Made by a program: the position numbers and the translations under genes
Shown here: in pieces, positions 1 through 7,108 of the stretch
How the letters are laid out: each line of letters opens with the position of its first letter
Numbering within the stretch: position 1 is the stretch's first letter
Assembly: GCA_037388825.1 (NCBI GenBank)
Contig: JARRJV010000009.1
Coordinates: 1 to 38,157, forward strand
Direction: 5' to 3'
Source of the DNA: Acidiferrobacteraceae bacterium
Lineage (GTDB): Bacteria; Pseudomonadota; Gammaproteobacteria; Acidiferrobacterales; JAJDNE01
DNA length: 38,157 nt
Notes under the pieces: generated by a model
Databases searched by the model: none
The model's input: only the letters and a program-made list of their open reading frames with translations
Told to the model about the DNA's origin: nothing

Positions 1-509
1 GCCATGGAGATCTCGGCGGTGTCGATGCCGTAGGGGCAGAACACGGAGCAGCGGCGGCACTGGGAACACTGATGGAAATAGCTGTACCAGTCGTCGAGCA
101 CTTCCTTGGTCATTTCCGTGGCGCCGATCAGCCACGGCATGCCCAGTTTGCCGAGGATACGGCCGGGTAGGGTGTGGTAGCGGCGGTAGACCTTGCGCAG
201 GAGATCCTGACGCGCGACCGGCATGTTCTTCGGATCGGTCGTGCCCAGGTAGTAGTGGCACTTGTCGGTGCAGGCGCCGCATTTTACGCACGAGTCCAGG
301 AAGACCTTGAACGCCTTGTTGCCACGGGCGATCTCGCCCAGGCGGACAACCGCCTTTTCTTCCCAGTTGTCGACCAGTTCACCGGGAAAGCCCACGCTTT
401 CGTTGTGCTCCGGCTTGGCAACGAACGGCTTGCTGTGCGCCATCACCCCGGGATGGATATGGGGGATGATCGGATATTCCTTGACTTCGGGTACTTGAAA
501 GTCAGCCAC
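1..509 (-). CDS. dsrK: DsrK, [4Fe-4S] subunit of DsrMKJOP (3' part outside window)
   Basis: HdrD-like iron-sulfur subunit of the membrane-bound DsrMKJOP complex, thought to exchange electrons with the DsrC disulfide or trisulfide on the cytoplasmic face. About 169 codons are visible; the C-terminal catalytic CCG domain lies beyond the left edge. Two ferredoxin-type cysteine clusters are readable: CVKCGACTDKC near residue 84, and CSQCRRCSVFCP near residue 150. I chose the GTG at 507-509 because a GAGGT ribosome-binding site lies 8 bases upstream and the protein then begins MADFQVPEV, a plausible DsrK N-terminus. There is no in-frame ATG before the conserved sequence. It follows dsrM by 41 bases, as in the Allochromatium-type operon. 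Confidence 0.93.
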   Translation of the reverse strand, partial: MADFQVPEVKEYPIIPHIHPGVMAHSKPFVAKPEHNESVGFPGELVDNWEEKAVVRLGEIARGNKAFKVFLDSCVKCGACTDKCHYYLGTTDPKNMPVARQDLLRKVYRRYHTLPGRILGKLGMPWLIGATEMTKEVLDDWYSYFHQCSQCRRCSVFCPYGIDTAEISM

Positions 510-550
510 AGATTTCTACCTCGTTATCGTTCGTCGTCTCGGCCGTAAGC

Positions 551-1306
551 CTATTTTTCGCCACTGACGCTGGCATTGGCGGTCCAGCCGCGCACATAAC
601 GCTTCTCGCGGACATTGTCGATCATGTTGCGACTCGGGCTGAAGAAAACGCCCGGCACGTGCAGCAGTTTGCTGATGGGAAAGACCAGCATCAGGATCGC
701 GACCAGGGTCAGATGGATGATCAAAAACGGGTCGGATGGAAGTGACTGCCAGTCGAAACGCATCAAGCCGAGAAAGAAGGCCTTCAATCCAATGATGTCG
801 GTATGTGCCGCTGGCACAAAGCTCATGATGGCCCCGCTGAGACCAATGGCGACCAGCAACAACAGCATCAAGTGGTCAGACGGGCTGCTGATGTAGCGCA
901 CGCGGTCGACCAGAATACGGCGGGCCCACAGGCCGCCAAGACCAAGCAGCATGGTGAAGGCAGCGTACCTGCCAAATGGCTGCACCAGCGCCACCAGTGT
1001 CCACACGGGTTCGGTGAAATAGCGAAGGTGGCGCAACAGCACGAGCAACAGGCTGAAGTGGAATATCCAGCCGAACAGCCAAATCCACTTGTTTGACTTG
1101 AACAGGCTCTCGAAGACCGTAACTTCCTTGGCCATGCGCCAGACTACGCCGGTGGCCGTGGTTGGCGCCGGCGTGGTCGGAATCTTGAGGGGCTGCGGTG
1201 TGCGCGCGTAAACATAAATCTTGTAGCCCACGCCAAAGACCAGGACAGCGGTCGCGACGTAGAACAGAAGCGCGTAAATGACCGTCAACGCAGTGATCGA
1301 ATGCAT
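551..1306 (-). CDS. dsrM: DsrM, cytochrome b subunit of DsrMKJOP
   Basis: Integral membrane di-heme cytochrome b (NarI-like fold), the quinone-facing subunit of DsrMKJOP. The 251-residue translation has about five hydrophobic helices: residues 8-28, 75-92, 111-128, 142-164 and 193-212. Histidines inside or at the edge of helices are possible heme b ligands: FHFSLLL, RHLRYF, IIHLTL and KLLHVPG. The KLLHVPGVFFSPSRNMIDNVREKR end is a typical DsrM/HmeC signature. The ATG at 1306 follows a GGAG element. The gene sits between dsrC and dsrK, and the gap to dsrC carries a strong hairpin. Confidence 0.94.
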   Translation of the reverse strand: MHSITALTVIYALLFYVATAVLVFGVGYKIYVYARTPQPLKIPTTPAPTTATGVVWRMAKEVTVFESLFKSNKWIWLFGWIFHFSLLLVLLRHLRYFTEPVWTLVALVQPFGRYAAFTMLLGLGGLWARRILVDRVRYISSPSDHLMLLLLVAIGLSGAIMSFVPAAHTDIIGLKAFFLGLMRFDWQSLPSDPFLIIHLTLVAILMLVFPISKLLHVPGVFFSPSRNMIDNVREKRYVRGWTANASVSGEK

Positions 1307-1337
1307 CGATTGCTCCAGACTAAAACCCCGGAAGGCG

Positions 1338-1363
1338 GGCAGGGCGAGAAAACCCGCCCTGCC
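1338..1363 (-). terminator. Hairpin between dsrC and dsrM
   Basis: A perfect 9-bp inverted repeat (1338-1346 with 1355-1363, GGCAGGGCG and its complement) closes an 8-base loop just downstream of the dsrC stop. On the minus strand no run of T follows it. It therefore looks more like an mRNA-stabilising or partial-attenuation structure than a full terminator. This would let dsrC be made at higher level than dsrM and dsrK, which fits the known high cellular DsrC level. The function is inference. Confidence 0.5.
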
Positions 1364-1381
1364 ACTGCCGGGTCCCCGGAA

Positions 1382-1717
1382 TTAAACGCAGCCAGTCGGC
1401 TTCGGGAGACCAGCGTACTTACAGGCCTGCTTCGCCGGGCCATACGGGAACAGCTCGTACAGGTACTTGCTGTTGCCCTTGTCCGGGCCAAGCTTCTTGC
1501 CAATGGCCTTGGTCAGAACGCGGACCGCCGGGGCGATCTGGTATTCGTCATAGTACTCACGCAGGAAGTTGATCACTTCCCAGTGGTTTTCGGACAGTTC
1601 GCAATCGTCGGCCTTGGCCATTACCTTTGCGACTTCCTCGTTCCAGTCATTGCGATCGGCGAGGTAACCTTCCTCATCGACCTCAATCGACTTGCCTGCT
1701 ACATCAATCGTTGCCAT
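1382..1717 (-). CDS. dsrC: DsrC, sulfur-carrier protein
   Basis: DsrC carries sulfur on its flexible C-terminal arm and is the substrate-carrier partner of DsrAB. In sulfur oxidisers it receives sulfur from DsrEFH and presents it to sirohaem reductase. The protein is 111 residues, the normal length. The C-terminal arm has both conserved cysteines, Cys99 (KQACKYAG) and Cys110 (penultimate, TGCV), 11 residues apart as in functional DsrC. The ATG at 1717 has a TAGGAG ribosome-binding site 6 bases upstream. The contrast with the cysteine-free paralogue at 8565-8903 in this same window is notable. Confidence 0.97.
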   Translation of the reverse strand: MATIDVAGKSIEVDEEGYLADRNDWNEEVAKVMAKADDCELSENHWEVINFLREYYDEYQIAPAVRVLTKAIGKKLGPDKGNSKYLYELFPYGPAKQACKYAGLPKPTGCV

Positions 1718-1750
1718 GGTTCTACTCCTATCAAGTTAAACTACGCAGTA

Positions 1751-2056
1751 TCAAAGCCAGGACTGCACGCAGGTACTGTCTGCGGCCAGGTCCACGAAGC
1801 CGGTGTAGTCCACCATCTTGATGCCATCGATCATCTTGTCCTGGATGCCACGGGCTTCCACGTCGGGACCGAGGGCGCAGAAGGTGAACTTCTTCATCGC
1901 TTCTTCCACTTTCGAACTCATCCCGCTTCCCTTCAACGCCGCATAGACGCCGTCTTCGATCAACAGGATTGTGCTCCCTTCTTTGGCCAGCCGAAGGCAG
2001 GTATCGAGGGAGTTCTTTTGATACGGTGATTTATTAACGGTGTGCAACATAGTCAT
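1751..2056 (-). CDS. dsrH: DsrH (TusB-like) subunit of DsrEFH
   Basis: Small cytoplasmic subunit of the hexameric DsrE2F2H2 sulfurtransferase, homologous to TusB. The conserved start MLHTVNKSPYQ is readable. Three starts are possible: GTG at 2065, ATG at 2056 and ATG at 2050. I chose 2056 because a GGGTGA element precedes it by about 6 bases, but 2050 gives the more standard N-terminus and cannot be excluded. The gene is 13 bases downstream of dsrF with this start, so it is translationally linked. About 101 residues, ending QSWL. Confidence 0.92.
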   Translation of the reverse strand: MTMLHTVNKSPYQKNSLDTCLRLAKEGSTILLIEDGVYAALKGSGMSSKVEEAMKKFTFCALGPDVEARGIQDKMIDGIKMVDYTGFVDLAADSTCVQSWL

Positions 2057-2069
2057 TTTGTTCACCCGA

Positions 2070-2459
2070 TCAGTAGTTCAGTACGATGTCCATTTCTTCC
2101 ATGAGTGCCTGGATCTCGGCGGCGCTTTTGACTTCGACGTCGACGTTGAAGTCGTCTTCGCCCAGTCCCCGCTGCTCCATGGCTTCCTTTTCCACGTACA
2201 GCTTTTCTACATCGTACATTTCCAGGGCCCGATAGGTCGGCGAGAAATTCTTCATGCCGATGTCATCGGTCTTCTGCCCTTTCATAATTTCAAAGACACC
2301 GTCGTCGGTGAACACCAGACATACGTCTTGCTCGAATGCCGCACCAATCAGCACTACTTCCAGTGCCTCCAGGGCGTAGATGGTGCCGTAGGGCGCCGTA
2401 CGGCACACGTACATCAGTTTCTTGACGGTACCGCCTTCTTCCATCATTTCGTCGGTCAT
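2070..2459 (-). CDS. dsrF: DsrF (TusC-like) subunit of DsrEFH
   Basis: Middle subunit of the DsrEFH sulfurtransferase, homologous to TusC. The 129-residue translation starts MTDEMMEEGG and then shows the family strand-helix start KKLMYVCRTAPYGTIYALEALE. A strong GGAGGGGG ribosome-binding site precedes the ATG at 2459. The extension of about 12 residues before KKLMYV is slightly longer than I expect for the family, but the ribosome-binding site supports it. Spacing to dsrE is 16 bases and to dsrH 13, so the three subunits are co-translated. Confidence 0.95.
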   Translation of the reverse strand: MTDEMMEEGGTVKKLMYVCRTAPYGTIYALEALEVVLIGAAFEQDVCLVFTDDGVFEIMKGQKTDDIGMKNFSPTYRALEMYDVEKLYVEKEAMEQRGLGEDDFNVDVEVKSAAEIQALMEEMDIVLNY

Positions 2460-2475
2460 TGTTTCCCCCTCCGAA

Positions 2476-2868
2476 TCAGTCGCCGAACGTCAGATGACGA
2501 TCGCTCTGGATGCAGGCTTCGATCAGCTGGCCAAGGCCGGAGATCCGGAAACCCGGTGCGATGTTGTCGCCATCCTTGCTGTTGCGTTTTGCTTCGTCGG
2601 GGTCGACGATGCCGCGACGCTGGGCCGCGGCGACACAAACGACGAGATCAATACCATGCTTGTCTGCCAGTTCCGACCAGCGGTTGACGATATTGCGATC
2701 GTCCTGCGGCGGAGTCGTGAACCGGGTCCCGTTGTTCACACCGTCGTGGTAGAAGAACACGCGAAAGATCTCGTGCCCCTTTTCCAGGGCGGCGGTCACG
2801 AAGTTGTAGGCCGAATCGGCGGCTTCGTGTGTGTACGGGCCCTCGTGTACTGCGATGCTGAACTTCAT
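2476..2868 (-). CDS. dsrE: DsrE (TusD-like) active-site subunit of DsrEFH
   Basis: Catalytic subunit of the DsrE2F2H2 complex. It holds persulfide sulfur on a conserved cysteine and passes it to DsrC. In this 130-residue protein the active cysteine is Cys78 in LVVCVAAAQRRG, the position known for Allochromatium DsrE. A second cysteine, Cys119, is in the last helix. The DsrE/DsrF-like fold start MKFSIAVHEGPY and the ribosome-binding site GGAGG 9 bases before the ATG support the start. DsrEFH is a marker of oxidative rather than reductive Dsr pathways. Confidence 0.96.
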   Translation of the reverse strand: MKFSIAVHEGPYTHEAADSAYNFVTAALEKGHEIFRVFFYHDGVNNGTRFTTPPQDDRNIVNRWSELADKHGIDLVVCVAAAQRRGIVDPDEAKRNSKDGDNIAPGFRISGLGQLIEACIQSDRHLTFGD

Positions 2869-2895
2869 TTAGCCGTTTCCTCCCGTCGACTCGGC

Positions 2896-3969
2896 CTAGA
2901 AACGGATATGGGTCGACGCATTGAGCGTGCGACGCGATCCGCGCCAGTCGTCGATGTGGTACTTGGTGAACGGCAGCTCGGTCAGCTCGAAGAAACGCGG
3001 CCAGCCGATACGCTCGACCCAGTCGCCCACACGTTCCCAATCCTTGGCGTCTTCCTGGTACACGCGCAGGATCTTCTTGACGATCTCTGCGGCTTCCGGC
3101 CAACGTGGCGGGTTGTTCGGGATGCCGGCGGCAACCAGCTTGTGGAACATCGGCTTGCTGCGGGCATTGGAGTGCTTGCCACCAACCCAGACGGACAGCT
3201 TGGTAAATTCCGCATCGTTGATCTGCATCGGCGGGCACGGCGGGAAGCAGGCGCCACAGCAGATGCACTTCTTCTCGTCCACTTCCAGGGACGGCTTGCC
3301 GTTCACCATGGCCGGGCGGATGGCTGCGACAGGGCAGCGGGCAACGACGGAAGGCCGTTCGCAGACGTTGGCCACGAGGTCGTGGTTGATCTTCGGCGGC
3401 TTCGTGTGCTGCACGTTGATGGCGACGTCACCCTGGCCACCGCAGTTGATCTGGCAGCAGGAGGTGGTGATGTGCACACGGTTCGGCATGCGCTCGTTGG
3501 TGAACTCTTCGTACAGTTCGTCCATCAGCGCCTTGACCACGCCGGAGGCGTCGGTACCGGGAATGTCGCAGTGCAGCCAGCCCTGGGTGTGGGAGATCAT
3601 GGTCACGGACGGGCCGGTGCCACCGATGGGGTAGCCGGCTTCCTCGATCGCCTTGATCAGGGGTTCGACCTTGGACTCTTCCGTCACCATGATTTCCATG
3701 TTGGAGCGAATGGTGAAGCGGACATAGCCATCGGCGTACTTGTCGATGATGTCGCACAGCAGATTGATCTCGTAGGGACCAAGCTGGCGCTGGGTACCGA
3801 CGCGCACGGTCCAGACCTCATCACCGCTCTTCGCTACGTGATGCAGCACGCCCGGACGAGGACGATCGTGGTAGGCCCAGTTACCGAAGTTCTTGATGAA
3901 AACCGGGTGCATGTACTGGAACGCGTCCGGTGCACCGCTTTCAATCGGGTGGCGCGGAGTATCAGCCAT
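2896..3969 (-). CDS. dsrB: Reverse-type dissimilatory sulfite reductase, beta subunit
   Basis: Beta subunit of the cytoplasmic alpha2-beta2 sirohaem sulfite reductase, which runs in the oxidative direction from DsrC-bound sulfur to sulfite in this type of organism. The 357-residue protein has the coupled sirohaem/[4Fe-4S] cysteines in TTSCCQINCGG (C171, C172, C176) and in the C203 to C212 segment. A ferredoxin insert with CICCGACFPPCP (C235, C238, C241, C245) follows. The ATG at 3969 has a TGGAGG ribosome-binding site. It is separated from dsrA by 92 bases that hold a hairpin. Oxidative direction is inferred from the DsrEFH neighbours. Confidence 0.97.
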   Translation of the reverse strand: MADTPRHPIESGAPDAFQYMHPVFIKNFGNWAYHDRPRPGVLHHVAKSGDEVWTVRVGTQRQLGPYEINLLCDIIDKYADGYVRFTIRSNMEIMVTEESKVEPLIKAIEEAGYPIGGTGPSVTMISHTQGWLHCDIPGTDASGVVKALMDELYEEFTNERMPNRVHITTSCCQINCGGQGDVAINVQHTKPPKINHDLVANVCERPSVVARCPVAAIRPAMVNGKPSLEVDEKKCICCGACFPPCPPMQINDAEFTKLSVWVGGKHSNARSKPMFHKLVAAGIPNNPPRWPEAAEIVKKILRVYQEDAKDWERVGDWVERIGWPRFFELTELPFTKYHIDDWRGSRRTLNASTHIRF

Positions 3970-4023
3970 TTTTGCCTCCAGGAAATAACCTTAATTCTGT
4001 TGCCGATATTGGCGTAAACCAAA

Positions 4024-4044
4024 GCCCGCCCCAATGGAGCGGGC
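4024..4044 (-). terminator. Hairpin between dsrA and dsrB
   Basis: Nine-base arms (4024-4032 and 4036-4044) with one wobble pair and a 3-base loop form a GC-rich hairpin. It sits 17 bases after the dsrA stop and is followed on the minus strand by a T-rich stretch (TTTGGTTT). It resembles a weak terminator or an intercistronic stabiliser. Because dsrB must be made with dsrA, full termination is unlikely. Confidence 0.45.
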
Positions 4045-4061
4045 CTCGCTTCATACAGTGA

Positions 4062-5390
4062 TTAGCCGGCAGCTTCGGCCTTGCGCTGCTTCCACTTCTC
4101 GGCTTCAACATCCCAATCGTCCATGCGCACATAGGAGCTCTCGCGCGGATGGTTGATCATGTTCGGGTCGACCTCGATACCGATCCCCTCGAGGAAGTTC
4201 ACCAGGCCAATACGCTCGATCATCTCACCGGTACGCTCGTGCTCCAGGGCGTTCTCGGCGAAGAAGTCGATGGTGTTTTCGGCCATTTCTCGCAGCTGAT
4301 CGTAGTCTTCGTCCGACTCCAGCTTCATGAACGGAACGATAACGGTGCCCATGGTGTCGCCGATCTTCAGGGTGCGCTTGCCGCCGATGAGGACGGTGAC
4401 GCCCTTGTCGTCGCCCGGCTTCAGGGCCTTGGTCATGACATTGATGCAGTGCATGCAGCGCACACAGTTGCGGTTGTCCACGTCCAGGCTGTCGTCGTCG
4501 TTCAGGGACAGGGCATTGGTCGGGCAACGGCTAATGACGTTGTCGACCACATACTTGCGGCCCTTGGCCTTGACGAAGGACTTGACCTCGTTCTGGTCGA
4601 CCTTCATGTCGTCGCGCCAGGTACCGATGACGGCGAAGTCGGAACGGTGAATGGAGTTCATGCAGTCGTTCGGGCAACCGGAAACCTTGAACTTGAACTT
4701 GTAGGGCAGGGCCGGACGGTGCATGTCGTCGAGGAAGTTGTTCACCAGCACGCGGTGGATCTTCGGCTCGTTGGCGCAGCTCTGTTCGCAGCGGGCGGAG
4801 CCGATGCAGCTCATGCCGGTTCGCACGCAGGGGCCGGCGCCACCGAGGTCCCAGCCATACTCGTTGATCTCGTCAAAGAAGTGCTGGGTGTTGTCGGTGG
4901 TGGTACCGATGAACATGATGTTGCCGGTCTGGCCGTGGAAGGCGATCAGGCCGGAACCGTATTTGTTCCAGGAATTGGAAAGCTGGCGCAGCATGTCGGT
5001 GGTGTAGTGATTACCGGGCGCCGGCTGTACGCGCAGGGTGTGGAACTCCCTGGACTCGGGGAACATGGGTTTGCCATCGGCGCCCATGAGCTCGGTGAAG
5101 CGCGGGATGATGCCGCCGCCGTAGCCGAAGACGGAAACCGTGCCGCCCTTCCAGTAGCCGAGGCGAGTGTTGTAGGAGTGTTCCAGCTGACCCAGGAGGT
5201 CAACAACCATGTCGCCGTGTTCCTTGCGCATGGCCAGGCGCTTCAGCCCGGTTACGAAACTCGGCCACGGACCGCTTTCGAGCTGGTCCAGCATGGGAGT
5301 GGAATGAAACGGCTTGCTGGATTCCTTTTCTTCCAGGGGCGGAAGATAGGTAGCATGGCGTTTCGGATCTTTGGGCTTGTTTTCGGCCAT
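4062..5390 (-). CDS. dsrA: Reverse-type dissimilatory sulfite reductase, alpha subunit
   Basis: Alpha subunit of sirohaem sulfite reductase, partner of DsrB and DsrC in cytoplasmic sulfur oxidation. With the chosen ATG at 5390 the protein is 442 residues. The sirohaem-cluster cysteines are in CIGSARCEQSC (C195, C201) and SGCPNDC (C239, C243). The ferredoxin domain has C289, then CVRCMHC (C309, C312, C315). I rejected an in-frame TTG at 5405 because it lies inside the GGAGGT ribosome-binding site that serves the ATG. First gene of the operon; its promoter must lie in the 546-base gap upstream. Confidence 0.97.
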   Translation of the reverse strand: MAENKPKDPKRHATYLPPLEEKESSKPFHSTPMLDQLESGPWPSFVTGLKRLAMRKEHGDMVVDLLGQLEHSYNTRLGYWKGGTVSVFGYGGGIIPRFTELMGADGKPMFPESREFHTLRVQPAPGNHYTTDMLRQLSNSWNKYGSGLIAFHGQTGNIMFIGTTTDNTQHFFDEINEYGWDLGGAGPCVRTGMSCIGSARCEQSCANEPKIHRVLVNNFLDDMHRPALPYKFKFKVSGCPNDCMNSIHRSDFAVIGTWRDDMKVDQNEVKSFVKAKGRKYVVDNVISRCPTNALSLNDDDSLDVDNRNCVRCMHCINVMTKALKPGDDKGVTVLIGGKRTLKIGDTMGTVIVPFMKLESDEDYDQLREMAENTIDFFAENALEHERTGEMIERIGLVNFLEGIGIEVDPNMINHPRESSYVRMDDWDVEAEKWKQRKAEAAG

Positions 5391-5593
5391 TCTGGATACC
5401 TCCAAATGCGAGTTCGGTGTAGCTCACTAGCCTTGCCGTCGTTGGCAGGCGCCGCGTCGTCGATCAAAGACAAGGCCAGGGTTGAATTCGAGCGGGTGCG
5501 CATCTTACTGCGAATTCCCGTGTCCTTCCAGAGGTCTACCTGGTCTGCCCCAAGTTCGAGCGGAGTGTAGGATATCGGGGCAATGGGACGATA

Positions 5594-5643
5594 CCCTTCT
5601 TTGGGGGTGGGCCAAAACGAGGATAGACCCCCCCGAAAGGGAT
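5594..5643. repeat. Long imperfect inverted repeat with G5T/AC5 core
   Basis: The core arms GGGGGT (5603-5608) and ACCCCC (5627-5632) are complementary. Outer arms CCCTTCTTT (5594-5602) and GAAAGGGAT (5635-5643) are partly complementary. It lies about 200 bases upstream of dsrA and could be an operator, an attenuator in a long dsrA leader or a terminator for an unseen short transcript. The function is unknown. Confidence 0.4.
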
Positions 5644-5855
5644 AGAAAAACTGGGTCTGAAGCGCACTCTTCGTGAGCTGACGGGTGATACTATGAAAAA
5701 ACAACAGCCTACAGGAATCTCTTCGACGCGCATCGAGATGCCGCGGAGTGGAACAGTCGCTTAACCCTCCCATTTTAGGGAGTTTTATCGACAGCGCTTT
5801 TCCACTACATTGCCGCCGGACTGTAATACCTGAGCGGCGTCCTGGGTCTTCATGC

Positions 5856-5884
5856 TTGGCAAGCCAGGCATCGATCAACATATA
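5856..5884 (+). promoter_or_regulatory. Candidate sigma-70 promoter of the dioxygenase-Cas6-like-RspA operon
   Basis: TTGGCA (5856-5861) matches the -35 consensus at 5 of 6 positions. An AT-rich element CATATA (5879-5884) follows after 17 bases, in an unusually AT-rich patch for this genome. The -35 lies inside an imperfect inverted repeat (5853-5860 with 5863-5870), which could be an operator. The first gene starts 53 bases downstream. The -10 match is only moderate. Confidence 0.35.
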
Positions 5885-5936
5885 TCATATATATGGTACC
5901 GGCCCGGCGGCCCGTGGCCCCGGAATCTGATTCAGC

Positions 5937-6884
5937 ATGGTCACACTGGCGATGGTAGAAAACACAGCAACGGATAGGGCGACAGTGACACCGTTTCGAT
6001 TGGACCACGATTCAGCCTATTTGCGCTGGCGCGACGCGAAACTGAGTGCCTATCCGGCTGGTCCGGAAGAATTGATTGTGGAGGTGCGCGACCCAGCGAA
6101 CTTGTCCGATGCCGAGACCGAGGCAATTCGGGATCGCTGCCTGCGCGCCAATATGGCGATCTATGCCGGACCGGAAGCTCCCGGCATCGCTGACAAGGAG
6201 ACTCCGAGGCGCCTGGGAACGCAGTTCGGCCTCACGCGCCTGGATCCCAACATGCTGGCCGACGAAGACGGGATTACCTCGCTGACGGTGGTTCCGGGCA
6301 AGTCCGGCCGGGGCTATATCCCCTACTCGAATCGGCGCCTGTTGTGGCATACCGACGGCTACTACAACCCCCCGCAGCGCACCATTCGCGCCATGTTGCT
6401 GCATTGTGTGCGTCCAGCGGAGCAGGGCGGTGAGAACCGGCTGCTGGATCATGAAATGGCCTATATCGCCTTGCGGGACGAGAATCCGGACTGGATTGCT
6501 GCATTGATGGCCCCGGACGCGATGACGATTCCCGCCAACACGGAGAATGGGACGGAAACCCGGGCGGCCCAGACGGGCCCGGTTTTTTCCCTTGATCCCG
6601 TCAGCGGCAACCTCCATATGCGCTATACGGCGCGGGTGCGCAGTATTCAGTGGAAGGATGATGTGCCGACGCAAGCGGCCGTGTCCGCCCTGGAAAGGGT
6701 CCTCGGGGCGGAGTCACCCCATGTGTTTCGTCACCGGCTTCGGGCGGGGCAGGGCCTGATCTGCAACAATGTGCTGCACAACCGCAGTGAATTCACGGAC
6801 GCGGAAGGTGAAGGAAGAGGACGGCTGGTCTACCGCGCCCGCTACTATGACCGCATCCGCGGAACCGACTGGAATCTGATTTAG
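5937..6884 (+). CDS. TauD/TfdA-family 2-oxoglutarate Fe(II) dioxygenase
   Basis: Non-haem iron dioxygenase of the TauD/TfdA superfamily, 315 residues. The iron-binding triad is readable as H138-x-D140 (WHTDG) and H281 (VLHNR); R300 or R302 in LVYRARYYD probably binds 2-oxoglutarate. Members hydroxylate small molecules such as taurine, other sulfonates or carnitine precursors; the substrate here cannot be told from sequence. It is first in a six-gene operon divergent from dsr, with gaps of 11, 15, 9, 49 and 48 bases, so it probably belongs functionally with the Cas6-like and RspA-type proteins. The ATG at 5937 is the first in frame; its ribosome-binding site is weak and the ATG at 5952 is an alternative. 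Confidence 0.85.
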   Translation: MVTLAMVENTATDRATVTPFRLDHDSAYLRWRDAKLSAYPAGPEELIVEVRDPANLSDAETEAIRDRCLRANMAIYAGPEAPGIADKETPRRLGTQFGLTRLDPNMLADEDGITSLTVVPGKSGRGYIPYSNRRLLWHTDGYYNPPQRTIRAMLLHCVRPAEQGGENRLLDHEMAYIALRDENPDWIAALMAPDAMTIPANTENGTETRAAQTGPVFSLDPVSGNLHMRYTARVRSIQWKDDVPTQAAVSALERVLGAESPHVFRHRLRAGQGLICNNVLHNRSEFTDAEGEGRGRLVYRARYYDRIRGTDWNLI

Positions 6885-6895
6885 GGGAACAAGCG

Positions 6896-7093
6896 ATGCT
6901 GAACCTGAGCGAAGTCCTGATTCAAAACCCGGAGCTGGAAAGCTTCGAAGACCTGATTCGTGTTGTCCAGGAACGGGCGGCCGGCGAGATTCATTTCCGG
7001 ATCGACGTGAAGCCGCCATATCCCGATACGCCCCCCAATTGGGAGGACCGGCTGGAAGGCGCGTTTGTCGGGATCAACTCCATTACGCACTAG
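6896..7093 (+). CDS. Small conserved-looking protein of unknown function (65 residues)
   Basis: I do not recognise this family. The 65-residue acidic protein starts MLNLSEVLIQNPELESFEDL, has no cysteine and no membrane segment, and ends GAFVGINSITH. A good ribosome-binding site (AGGGGAA) lies 8 bases before the ATG, and the gene fits exactly between the dioxygenase (11-base gap) and the next gene (15-base gap). This argues for a real gene. The middle PPYPDTPPNWEDR segment is proline-rich. It may be an accessory subunit of one of its operon partners; that is inference from position only. Confidence 0.7.
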   Translation: MLNLSEVLIQNPELESFEDLIRVVQERAAGEIHFRIDVKPPYPDTPPNWEDRLEGAFVGINSITH

Positions 7094-7108
7094 GATTTCC
7101 AAGACCCG

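Larger units (their letters stand above)
5391..5936. promoter_or_regulatory. Divergent control region between dsrA and the dioxygenase operon
   Basis: No convincing gene lies in this 546-base gap. It holds a 7-bp inverted repeat, GAATTCG/CGAATTC, at 5484-5490 and 5511-5517. The 9-mer TTCGAGCGG is directly repeated at 5487 and 5555. A G/C-rich imperfect hairpin lies at 5594-5643, and an AT-rich patch before the plus-strand operon at 5880-5895. It must carry the promoters of both the dsr operon and the rightward operon. I could not identify a sound sigma-70 promoter for dsrA. Confidence 0.6.

Noticed and set aside
2422-4017. Plus-strand open frame of 531 codons
   Set aside because: It is antisense to dsrF, dsrE and dsrB, whose products are unmistakable. 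Long antisense frames are expected in GC-rich DNA, and the translation shows no family features.
4149-5570. Plus-strand open frame of 473 codons
   Set aside because: Antisense shadow of dsrA with low-complexity Val/Gly/His-rich translation.
5693-5764. 23-codon ORF starting ATG AAA AAA CAA
   Set aside because: It lacks a ribosome-binding site and any family features. It could be a leader peptide but nothing supports that.
5748-5930. 60-codon plus-strand ORF in the dsrA upstream gap
   Set aside because: GTG start without ribosome-binding site; the translation is unlike a protein (Arg/Pro/Ser-rich) and it overlaps the putative promoter.
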